Source of the DNA: an uncultured Rhodospirillales bacterium
Lineage (GTDB): Bacteria > Pseudomonadota > Alphaproteobacteria > CACIAM-22H2
Length of the DNA: 64,000 nucleotides
Assembly (NCBI GenBank): GCA_937926175.1
Contig: CALANV010000037.1
Span: 186,001 to 250,000 of the forward strand
Direction: 5' to 3'
Position 1 is the first letter of the stretch, and each line of letters begins with the position of its first letter. A program made the position numbers and the translations under genes. Of this stretch, positions 1 through 7,393 are shown one piece after another. The notes under the pieces are model-generated. The model made no database searches, was not told where the DNA came from, and saw only the letters and a list, made by a program, of their open reading frames with translations.

Positions 1-1
1 G

Positions 2-1177
2 TCTCTCGCCGAAGTCACAAATGCACGCCGCGTCAGTATATGGCGGCCAACGCATGGAGGTCGCACCCTGCTGTGCGAGGAATGCTACGATCGCGATTCC
101 AGAGGGCACACCGCCGGCGTTGAACTGCATTGCACCGAGCTGTCGCAGCTTTGGGCGGGCCTTCAGGCCGGCGCTACTTTCGACGTTGTCGATGCCGCCC
201 AGGACGCTCGTGTCAGCAGGCTGCGCCATGCGTATCTGCAACCCCTCGGTATCGGGGCGTTCATGGCGGTGCCGGTCCAACGAGGTACCGAGGTCATCGG
301 AAGTCTGTGGTTGGAGGACTTACCACCGGTGACGCGTCGACCGACGGGGGTCGAGACCTTTGCCCGCGCCGTCGCGCAGATGCTGGCGGTTCGGTTTGTC
401 GCCCAGGCAGCCGATCCCGTCGCCACGGGGGTGGCGACCATGCCGAAATCACCATCGCAACAAGCCGCAGCGGCTGAGCCGGACGAGGAGACGCATGTCG
501 ATCGCCGCCGGATGCGTCAGGATCGTGTCGTTCCCGGACCGCCGGTTGCGCTCCGTGAAACGGCGGTGAACGGTGGCGGCCTGGAGAAAATCATACAACG
601 CAATGACCGCGAAGGACCGGCTGCCGATGCAGTCGAGGTCTTTTCGGCGGTAACAGTTCTGACCGTTGTTCTATCGGATGCGTCGAGCACCGACAACCCA
701 GCCGATGAAGTCGGGGCGACCACCGCCGATGCCGTTGCGCGCACGATCGAGGAGGCCACGGACCCGCACGAGATTCCGTATTTGAAGGTGCTCGGCAACA
801 ACATTGTCGCCGCCGGAGGATTTTCCGGCGATCCGGCCCTTGCCGCCCGCAGCATCGCCAACGCGGCGCTCGCAATCCGGGAGGTAAGCGACGGGTCGGG
901 GAACGAGGCGACGCGCGGCGTCGCGCTGCATATGGGGATCGATACGGGCATTGCCTTGGGCAGTCCCGTCGGGCGCGAACATCGCTGTTACAACCTTTGC
1001 GGAATGGCCGCGCGGCGCGCTGCCGAAATGGCTCAATCCGCGCCGCCAGGCAGCATACAGGTAACGGCGTCCGCCTACCGACTCCTCGTCGGGGAGTTCC
1101 TGTTTCGCCCACGTGGCGGCTTTTACATGCATCCGGAGGGAGAAACGGCAACCTATTTGCTGGCCGGGCGGTTATGA
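2..1177 (+). CDS. GAF plus class III cyclase-like protein, 5' end outside the window
   Basis: The frame is open from the first bases, so the N-terminus lies outside the window; 391 residues are visible. Residues about 1-130 look like a GAF domain, with the usual ending around AVPVQRGTEVIGSLWLED. Residues about 213-375 resemble a class III adenylate/guanylate cyclase: VTVL at the first strand, KVLGNN where KxxGD is expected, then HMGIDTG and an NLCGMAARRA helix. Both metal-binding aspartates seem to be missing: the first falls on a valine in VTVLTVVL and the second on asparagine in GNN. I infer a non-catalytic, sensory or regulatory protein. Its stop overlaps the start of the MlaE-like permease by four bases (ATGA), so it is probably translationally coupled to the lipid transporter. 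An active cyclase using a divergent metal site cannot be excluded. Confidence 0.75.
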   Translation, partial: SLAEVTNARRVSIWRPTHGGRTLLCEECYDRDSRGHTAGVELHCTELSQLWAGLQAGATFDVVDAAQDARVSRLRHAYLQPLGIGAFMAVPVQRGTEVIGSLWLEDLPPVTRRPTGVETFARAVAQMLAVRFVAQAADPVATGVATMPKSPSQQAAAAEPDEETHVDRRRMRQDRVVPGPPVALRETAVNGGGLEKIIQRNDREGPAADAVEVFSAVTVLTVVLSDASSTDNPADEVGATTADAVARTIEEATDPHEIPYLKVLGNNIVAAGGFSGDPALAARSIANAALAIREVSDGSGNEATRGVALHMGIDTGIALGSPVGREHRCYNLCGMAARRAAEMAQSAPPGSIQVTASAYRLLVGEFLFRPRGGFYMHPEGETATYLLAGRL

Positions 1178-2013
1178 GTATCGGGAGTACCGCCGCGACA
1201 TCCATCGCATTCAGAGTACCGAGACGAGCGCGGCTCATCCTCCACGCCGTCGGCGCCCCGGTCCTGCGGGGCGTTCTCGAGGTCCTGTTCGGTCTGGGCG
1301 TCGCCTTCGCGGTTCTGCGCCAAGCCGCACGACCGATCAACTGGCGTCGAACGGTCCGTGCCGAGTTCCACCGGATACTGAAGCAGGCCGTTCCGGAGAC
1401 GCTGCCGACAATTCTCGTGACCGCCGCCTTGATCGGTCTCGTCATGGTCTATCAGGCCCTTTACTGGCTCCAGATCGCCGGTGAGATCTCGAGGGTCGGC
1501 CGCATTCTCGTTCTGGTTCTCGTTCGCGAGCTCGCACCCGTACTCGTCGGGCTTATCGTGCTCGGGCGGTGCGGAACGGTCGGCCTGGTCGAGCTTGGCG
1601 CGATGCGGCAGAGCGGTCAGATACGACGGCTCGATGCGCTCGGAATCGATCCGCTGATCTATCTCGTCATGCCGCGCACGCTCGCCATCACGGTCGCGAC
1701 CTTCGCGCTGACCATTCTGTTCATCGTAGCGGCGCTGACGACCGGCTTCATCGCCGGCGCCACACTCGGCGCCGTGAGAACCACGTTTGCCCAGTTTATG
1801 GATAATGTGATCCGCGCCATGGAACCGCAGGACTACCTCGTCCTGCCCGTCATGTCGCTCGCGATTGGTTTCGCGGTCGGCTTCATTTGCTGCTTCGTGG
1901 CGCTCAATCCGAACCAAAGGAACACGGACATCACGACGTTGCTGCCCCGCGGATTCGTGCGCGCAGTGCTTGCCGTTCTCTTCGTCGCCGGCATGCTCAC
2001 GATGTCCTTCTGA
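1174..2013 (+). CDS. mlaE: MlaE-like ABC permease (MCE-associated lipid transport)
   Basis: The 279-residue protein matches the MlaE/DUF140 permease family. The hallmark segment is visible at about residues 120-165: RELAPVLVGLIVLGRCG, then VELGAMRQSGQIRRLDALG and a DPLIYLVMPR coupling-helix region. Four or five hydrophobic membrane spans follow a basic N-terminus. Such permeases sit in the inner membrane and move phospholipid or related lipid between the inner membrane and a periplasmic MCE ring. The ATG at 1174 overlaps the previous stop, which fits tight operon packing; an upstream in-frame start would run far into the cyclase-like gene. The partner genes follow directly: an ATPase-like gene 10 bp downstream, then an MCE protein. 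The specific substrate cannot be read from sequence. Confidence 0.9.
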   Translation: MSIGSTAATSIAFRVPRRARLILHAVGAPVLRGVLEVLFGLGVAFAVLRQAARPINWRRTVRAEFHRILKQAVPETLPTILVTAALIGLVMVYQALYWLQIAGEISRVGRILVLVLVRELAPVLVGLIVLGRCGTVGLVELGAMRQSGQIRRLDALGIDPLIYLVMPRTLAITVATFALTILFIVAALTTGFIAGATLGAVRTTFAQFMDNVIRAMEPQDYLVLPVMSLAIGFAVGFICCFVALNPNQRNTDITTLLPRGFVRAVLAVLFVAGMLTMSF

Positions 2014-2023
2014 AGGACTTCTC

Positions 2024-2773
2024 ATGAATGCCGAAACCGACCAACCTTTCCCGACGATCGATCCGTCCCCGGATGATGCCGTCGAGCGGCGAGGGCGATA
2101 CGTACTCGAGATCGACGGCGTGGAGGCCTCGCTCGGCCCAGGTTTACGCGTCGGCCCGGTCTCGTTTGCCATGGCGCCGGGCTCGTTCGAGCTGATGGAT
2201 GCCGGAGATCGAAGGCAGGCCGCGGCTTTTTCCGACCTTTGTTCGGGTCTGATTTCCCCAACCGCCGGCACCGTGCGCTTTCTTGGATACGACTGGGCGG
2301 ACCTGCCACACGACTATGCGAATGCGCTGCGCGGTCGCATCGGACGCGTTTTCGCCGGCAGCGCCTGGATGCCGCACCTCTCTCTTATGGACAACATTCT
2401 GGTGCAGCAACGCCATCATACGCGTCGAGCGGAGGACGATCTGCTCGCCGAGGCATCGGCGCTGGCCCGCGAGTTCGGCCTGCCCGGCATTCCTCTCTCG
2501 CCTCCCGATGAGGCGACCGCCCTCGATCGTGCCCGCGCCGCGCTCGTCCGTGCCTTCATCGGCAATCCGGCGCTCATTCTTCTCGAGCATCCGCTTCAGG
2601 GGCGGTTTGTCGATCTGCTGGAGCGGCTCGTCAACGTCATCGGCAACGCCCGCCGTCGCGGCGCGGCCGTGTTGTGGCTCACGCTCACGCCCACGATCTG
2701 GGCCATGCGAGGCTTGCCGACGTCGGGGCGGGTCCGGCTGAGCGGAACCCGCCTCGTTCGAACGGCCTCATAG
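2024..2773 (+). CDS. Degenerate MlaF-like ABC ATPase homologue (all ATPase motifs lost)
   Basis: At 249 residues, this occupies the place of MlaF between permease and MCE genes, and the overall ABC layout can be followed. Every nucleotide motif is altered. The Walker A position (about residues 58-67) reads LMDAGDRRQA, with no GxxGxGKS/T. The Q-loop region reads VFAGSAWMPHLS without Gln. The signature region (about 159-170) has SPPDEATALDRA instead of LSGGQ. Walker B (about 183-189) ends LILLEHP, so the DE pair is EH. The switch His position reads WLTLTP. The reading frame is intact, so this looks like a maintained pseudo-ATPase rather than decay. ATP hydrolysis, if needed, would have to come from another ATPase. 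The start ATG at 2024 lies 10 bp after the permease stop. Confidence 0.75.
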   Translation: MNAETDQPFPTIDPSPDDAVERRGRYVLEIDGVEASLGPGLRVGPVSFAMAPGSFELMDAGDRRQAAAFSDLCSGLISPTAGTVRFLGYDWADLPHDYANALRGRIGRVFAGSAWMPHLSLMDNILVQQRHHTRRAEDDLLAEASALAREFGLPGIPLSPPDEATALDRARAALVRAFIGNPALILLEHPLQGRFVDLLERLVNVIGNARRRGAAVLWLTLTPTIWAMRGLPTSGRVRLSGTRLVRTAS

Positions 2774-2795
2774 CATCGTCGGGAGGCGACATCCG

Positions 2796-3701
2796 GTGGC
2801 GCGCGACACAATCCGATTCCGCTATGCAAGCGAGGCGACGGGGTTCATCGTCCTTCTCGCTTTGGCCTTGTTCGCGGCCGCCGTCATCCAGGCCGGCGTG
2901 CTGCAGAATCTGCTCCGTCCCTCCATCGTGCTGCGCATCATCCTGCCTGAACAAGGCGTCGGCGGCCTCGGGCCGGGGTCTGTGGTGGAGATCCTGGGGA
3001 CCAGGGCAGGCGAAGTGACCCGCATCGTCACCGATCCTTCGCAGCAAATGCATGCGCAAGTGCGGCTCGATGAAGGCATGCAGGCTTATGTGCGGCGCGA
3101 CTCCCAAGCTGTGATCCGCCGTCGCTTCGGCATCGCCGGCGAATCCTACCTGGACATCTCGAGAGGAGCGGGCGAACCGCTCGACTGGCATTACGCGGTG
3201 CTCACGGCGACGCTGGATCGGCCGCCGACGGAGAATCTTGGCGCGATCGTGGATGAGTTCCGGCAGAAGCTGCTGCCGGTAATCGACGACATGCACAGGT
3301 CCGTACAGCTGCTTGCGACGATGATGGGGCGGCTGGAGCGCGGGGAGGGCACTGTCGGCCGATTGCTCGCCGACGACCGCCTCGGGCGGGACATCGAGGC
3401 CATGGTCACGCAAGCCAAGGACACCGTTCAGGCGACGGGGACAATCATGGCACACGTCGAAAAGTCCCTCGTGGACATGCAAAGCATCTCCCGGGACCTG
3501 ACCCGTACGACGCGCCAATTGCCGGGAATCGCCCGCAGTATCGAGGAGACGTCAAGGAGTCTGCCGACGCTGCTCCTCCAGACCCAGGCGACGGCGACGG
3601 AACTGCAGCAGCTCGTCATCCAGCTGCGCCAGCACTGGCTGTTCGGCAATGCCTCGGAAAACATGACGAACCGCCTTCCGACGACGGAGGTGCGTCCTTG
3701 A
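2796..3701 (+). CDS. mlaD: MCE-domain (MlaD-like) lipid-binding protein
   Basis: The 301-residue protein has one N-terminal membrane helix (about residues 15-37), then an MCE domain (about 45-135) with the typical GVGGLGPGSVVEILGTRAGEV and ESYLDISRG segments. A long helical C-terminal region follows, of the kind seen in MCE proteins that form hexameric rings or tubes in the periplasm. It would carry lipid between the permease and the outer membrane. The GTG start at 2796 is supported by a GGAGG ribosome site at 2782-2786. The C-terminal 150 residues are rich in Q, T and L heptads (coiled-coil-like). The gene sits 22 bp after the pseudo-ATPase and overlaps the lipoprotein gene by four bases. 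Confidence 0.88.
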   Translation: MARDTIRFRYASEATGFIVLLALALFAAAVIQAGVLQNLLRPSIVLRIILPEQGVGGLGPGSVVEILGTRAGEVTRIVTDPSQQMHAQVRLDEGMQAYVRRDSQAVIRRRFGIAGESYLDISRGAGEPLDWHYAVLTATLDRPPTENLGAIVDEFRQKLLPVIDDMHRSVQLLATMMGRLERGEGTVGRLLADDRLGRDIEAMVTQAKDTVQATGTIMAHVEKSLVDMQSISRDLTRTTRQLPGIARSIEETSRSLPTLLLQTQATATELQQLVIQLRQHWLFGNASENMTNRLPTTEVRP

Positions 3702-4588
3702 ACATCCGCGGTACCGTCGCCGTACTCGCGGCAACGCTGCTATATGCCTGCGGCGGCTCCGACCCGCCCGCTGTACGGGACGAGCGGCTCATACGCTCGG
3801 TGAGCGCGGCGCGGTCCGCCTACTTCCAACGCCAGCCGGAGCTGGCGGTACGTCTCTATCGGGAAGCGCTCGACCACGCGCGGGAGCGTGACGATCAGAC
3901 CGCCATCGCCGAGATCTCCCACGATCTTGCCCTCGCCGAACTGCAGAAGGGCGATGCGGGCGCCGCCCTGGCGACCGCCCGCGCCGCGCTCGAGGAGATG
4001 GAATGGCGCGGAGAGCCACGGACCGCGCCGCTGCGGCTCGTCGAGACCGTTGCCCTTTACCGTCTCGGGCAAACGTCGACGGCCGCTACCGCAGCGCAAG
4101 CGGTAGCGTCCGACGATCTGGCGAGTCCCGTCGAACGCGCACGGGCCATCTTCATCCAGGGATTGATCGCCGCCCAGGCCGGCGACATTCGGACGGTCGA
4201 GCAATCATTGTCGCGGTTGTCCGTCGAGGATTCACAGCCCGATCTCGCGACGGATCGTATCGAGCTGACTGGCTGGCACGCACTTCTGGTCGGCGATACG
4301 CAACGCGCCCGAGAATCCCTTCTCATCGCTGCGGACGGGCGGCGCCTTGCTCTCGATTACCGCGGCATGGTCCGTGCGTTGGCCGCCGCGGGCGATGCCG
4401 CGGCGCAGGGCGGGGATATCGCGACCGCCGCCGACCTTTTTCTGCGGGCAGGCCGCAGCGCCGCGATCGGCGGCGATTCGGTACAGGCACGCGCCTGGCT
4501 CACTCGTGCGGGCACGCTGGCCGCCCGCGCACGCAAACCAGATGTACTCGCCCAGAGCAGGGCCCTGATCCGCGAGATTTCCGACTGA
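3698..4588 (+). CDS. TPR-repeat lipoprotein of the Mla-type operon
   Basis: The 296-residue protein starts with a lipoprotein signal: a short hydrophobic stretch and the lipobox LLYAC, with Cys18 as the lipidated residue. The rest is alanine-rich and helical, with spacing like tetratricopeptide repeats (for example the FQRQPELAVRLYREAL segment). It begins at a TTG that overlaps the MCE gene stop (TTGA), so it is the last gene of the operon. I infer an outer-membrane or inner-membrane anchored periplasmic scaffold acting with the MCE protein, perhaps replacing MlaA/MlaC functions. No catalytic motif is visible. The TTG start is chosen because it gives a proper signal peptide. Confidence 0.75.
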   Translation: MNIRGTVAVLAATLLYACGGSDPPAVRDERLIRSVSAARSAYFQRQPELAVRLYREALDHARERDDQTAIAEISHDLALAELQKGDAGAALATARAALEEMEWRGEPRTAPLRLVETVALYRLGQTSTAATAAQAVASDDLASPVERARAIFIQGLIAAQAGDIRTVEQSLSRLSVEDSQPDLATDRIELTGWHALLVGDTQRARESLLIAADGRRLALDYRGMVRALAAAGDAAAQGGDIATAADLFLRAGRSAAIGGDSVQARAWLTRAGTLAARARKPDVLAQSRALIREISD

Positions 4589-4646
4589 GCGGCACGAACC
4601 TCCACCGCCATCGCCGCGCGCGGGTCTTGCTCTCATCCATATGACG

Positions 4647-6626
4647 TCACACGTCGACGTCGCGGACGAACTTCGCGTTCTCCTGGATGTACTTGAAGCG
4701 CAGCTCGGGCTTGCGGCCCATGAGCGTCTCGACCAGCTTTTCGGTCCGCTTCATCTCTTGCGGATCGTCGTCGGGCAGCCGCACCTGGAGGAGCGTGCGC
4801 TTGCCCGGCGCCATGGTCGTTTCCTTGAGCTGCGCCGGCGGCATCTCGCCGAGACCCTTGAAGCGGCTGATCTCGACCTTGCCCTTGCCCTTGAACTCGG
4901 TCGCCAGCAGTTCATCCTTGTGCGCATCGTCGCGCGCATAGACGACGTGTCCGCCTTGGCTCAAGCGATAGAGCGGGGGCATCGCGAGATAGAGATGACC
5001 GGTCTCGATGAGCTTCGGCATCTCGCGATAGAAGAAGGTCATCAGCAGCGAAGCGATGTGGGCGCCGTCGACGTCGGCGTCGGTCATGATGATGACGCGT
5101 TCGTAGCGCAGTTTCGACTCGTCGAAATTCGCGCCGACACCGCAACCAAGCGCCTGTATGAGATCGCTGAGCTCCTGATTGTTGCGGAGCTTGTCGGCGG
5201 ACGCGCTGGCGACGTTGAGAATCTTGCCGCGGAGCGGCAGCACGGCCTGCGTCTCGCGGTTGCGCGCCTGCTTGGCCGAACCGCCGGCGGAGTCACCTTC
5301 GACCAGGTAGATCTCGGTGCCCTCGCGCGACGACTTGGTGCAGTCGGCGAGCTTGCCGGGCAGGCGCAGCTTGCGAGTCGCGGTCTTGCGCGCCGTGTCG
5401 CGCTCCTGCTTGCGGCGCAGTCGTTCCTCGACGCGGTTGATGACGTGCTCGAGCAGCGCCTTTGCGGCAGCCGGGTCGTCGTGCAACCAATGGTCGAAGT
5501 GATCCTTGACCACGGCCTCGACCAGCTTCTGCGCCTCGGGCATGCCGAGGCGTTCCTTGGTTTGGCCCTGGAACTGCGGTTCGCGGATGAACAGCGAGAG
5601 CAGCACGACCGCGCCGTCGACCGCATCCTCGGCCGTGATCAGCTCGGCGCGGCGGTTGCCGACGCGCTCACCGTATTCACGCAGGCCCTTGTAGATCGCC
5701 GTGCGCAGTCCGGCCTCGTGGCTGCCGCCCTGGGGTGTCGGCACGGTGTTGACGTAGGAGTGGGTCTCGCCTTCCTCGTCGGCCGGCCACGCCACGGCCC
5801 ATTCGACCCGGCCGGAGCCGGCGTTGAGCTTGGCTTCGCCGGTGAACGGCTGCACCGTATGGGTCGGACGCTGGCCGATGATCTCGCCGAGCGCATCTTT
5901 GAGGCCGCCCTCGAAATGAAGCGTCGCCGTTTGCGGCGTCGTGTCGTTGGCCTTGAGCAGCGACGGATCGCAGCGCCAGCGGATCTCGACGCCCTTGAAC
6001 AGGAAGGCCTTGGCACGAACCATGCGGAACACGGTCGCCGGTTTGAAGTGCGCTCCCTTGCCGAAGATCTCCGGGTCAGGATGGAAGCGCACGGTCGTAC
6101 CGCGCCGGTTGTGCACGGTGCCGGCGGCCTTGAGCGGCCCCTTGGGCTTGCCGCGGCTGTAGTGCTGCACCCACAGTTTTCTGTCGCGCGCGACCTCGAC
6201 GGTCAGTTCATCGGAAAGCGCATTGACGACCGAGATGCCGACGCCATGCAGGCCGCCGGCAGTGCTGTATGCCTTGTTCGAGAATTTGCCGCCCGAGTGG
6301 AGGGTCGTGAGAATGACCTCGAGCGCCGACTTGTTCTTGAACTTGGGATGCGGGTCGACCGGAATACCGCGGCCGTTATCGCGGATCGTGACGTGACCGG
6401 AAGCCTCGAGCTCGACCTCGATCCAATCGGCATGGCCGGCGACGGCTTCGTCCATCGCGTTGTCGAGGACTTCCGCGATCAGGTGATGGAGCGCACGCTC
6501 GTCCGTGCCGCCGATGTACATGCCGGGGCGGCGGCGGACGGGCTCGAGGCCCTCGAGGACCTCGATGTCCTTGGCGGTGTAGCTCTGGTCCTTGCGGGCG
6601 GTGTTTGCAAACAGATCGGAAGCCAT
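4647..6626 (-). CDS. parE: DNA topoisomerase IV subunit B
   Basis: The 659-residue protein has the normal length and order for ParE. An N-terminal GHKL ATPase domain carries EVLDNAMDEA (about residue 52), DNGRGIPVD, and the lid motif GGLHGVGISVVNALS. A transducer domain follows. The TOPRIM region has EGDSAGGSAKQ (about residue 437) and DADVDGAHI (about 513), and the protein ends with the DNA gyrase B C-terminal segment. With ParC it decatenates daughter chromosomes using ATP. ParE rather than GyrB is favoured by the length and by lack of the GyrB-specific insertion. A LexA-type box lies 17-31 bp upstream of the start codon, suggesting SOS control. The long open frame on the opposite strand is a shadow of this gene. 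Confidence 0.96.
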   Translation of the reverse strand: MASDLFANTARKDQSYTAKDIEVLEGLEPVRRRPGMYIGGTDERALHHLIAEVLDNAMDEAVAGHADWIEVELEASGHVTIRDNGRGIPVDPHPKFKNKSALEVILTTLHSGGKFSNKAYSTAGGLHGVGISVVNALSDELTVEVARDRKLWVQHYSRGKPKGPLKAAGTVHNRRGTTVRFHPDPEIFGKGAHFKPATVFRMVRAKAFLFKGVEIRWRCDPSLLKANDTTPQTATLHFEGGLKDALGEIIGQRPTHTVQPFTGEAKLNAGSGRVEWAVAWPADEEGETHSYVNTVPTPQGGSHEAGLRTAIYKGLREYGERVGNRRAELITAEDAVDGAVVLLSLFIREPQFQGQTKERLGMPEAQKLVEAVVKDHFDHWLHDDPAAAKALLEHVINRVEERLRRKQERDTARKTATRKLRLPGKLADCTKSSREGTEIYLVEGDSAGGSAKQARNRETQAVLPLRGKILNVASASADKLRNNQELSDLIQALGCGVGANFDESKLRYERVIIMTDADVDGAHIASLLMTFFYREMPKLIETGHLYLAMPPLYRLSQGGHVVYARDDAHKDELLATEFKGKGKVEISRFKGLGEMPPAQLKETTMAPGKRTLLQVRLPDDDPQEMKRTEKLVETLMGRKPELRFKYIQENAKFVRDVDV

Positions 6627-6642
6627 CGACTCGCTGTGATGA

Positions 6643-6657
6643 GAACAGAATGTGAAC
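6643..6657 (-). promoter_or_regulatory. LexA (SOS) box upstream of parE
   Basis: The plus strand reads GAACAGAATGTGAAC, that is GAAC-N7-GAAC, a perfect match to the direct-repeat LexA box of Alphaproteobacteria (GTTC-N7-GTTC on the other strand). It lies 17 bp upstream of the parE ATG on the parE side of a 107 bp divergent spacer shared with the thioesterase gene. parE has been listed among LexA-regulated genes in alphaproteobacteria, which fits. Confidence 0.7.
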
Positions 6658-6733
6658 AGATAGGCTAGAGTATTGGAAACCGGCGCGAACTACAAGATAT
6701 GGTGCATCTCCATGCGTTTAGAAGGAGTTAACC

Positions 6734-7126
6734 ATGTCCGAGAAGGCCCCGCCGCCGGTCGAGCCGGCACTTCGCACCATCGCGATGCCGGCCGATGCGA
6801 ATCCCAACGGCGACATCTTCGGCGGTTGGCTCCTCGCCCAAATGGACTTGGCCGGCGGCAATGTCGCCAGTCAGCGGGCAAGAGGACGGGTGGCTACGGT
6901 CGCGCTCGATCGCATGGAGTTCCACCTGCCGGTCTATGTCGGTGACGAGGTGAGCTGTTACGCGACGATCAAGCGCATCGGGCGAACGTCCATTACCGTG
7001 GTCGTGGAGAGCTGGGTGCGCCGACGCGATGGCGGGGCGCGGGTCAAGGTGACGGAAGGGACATTCACCTATGTCGCGATCGACACCAACCGGCGGCCAC
7101 GACCGGTGCCTGCGGAAAAGGAATAG
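6734..7126 (+). CDS. YciA-type acyl-CoA thioesterase (hotdog fold)
   Basis: The 130-residue protein is a single hotdog domain. The N-terminal segment NPNGDIFGGWLLAQMDLAG carries the Asp of the active site, followed by VALDRMEFHLPVYVGDEVS, both typical of the YciA/acyl-CoA hydrolase group. It should hydrolyse acyl-CoA thioesters in the cytoplasm. The start is fixed by a strong ribosome site, AAGGAG, 7 bp before the ATG. It is transcribed divergently from parE and is followed by 267 bp without a gene. Chain-length preference cannot be told from the sequence. Confidence 0.88.
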   Translation: MSEKAPPPVEPALRTIAMPADANPNGDIFGGWLLAQMDLAGGNVASQRARGRVATVALDRMEFHLPVYVGDEVSCYATIKRIGRTSITVVVESWVRRRDGGARVKVTEGTFTYVAIDTNRRPRPVPAEKE

Positions 7127-7393
7127 CGACGCTCGATGGAGGTGCCTCATCCGGTTGCCCGTGACACGCTGCGCAGTGTCTCTGTACCGGATCGTTTGCA
7201 TCACGTGAACTCAGCTTTACCGCCGGAAGCCTGGCGGCGGTATGACGTCGCACTTATTGGTGATGCCAGGCTGGGGGCAAGTCGTTAGACTGAAATACAG
7301 GAAGACGCCGCACGGCGGGGCTGCGCCCCCGAAAGCCGCAGTCTGCCTCGCGCGCCGTCAAGGGTAGGCCGGTCTACCTTCCGCGAGATCGAA

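Noticed and set aside
4641..6668. 675-codon open frame on the plus strand opposite parE
   Set aside because: It mirrors parE codon structure in high-GC DNA; parE has full domain homology and this frame shows none.
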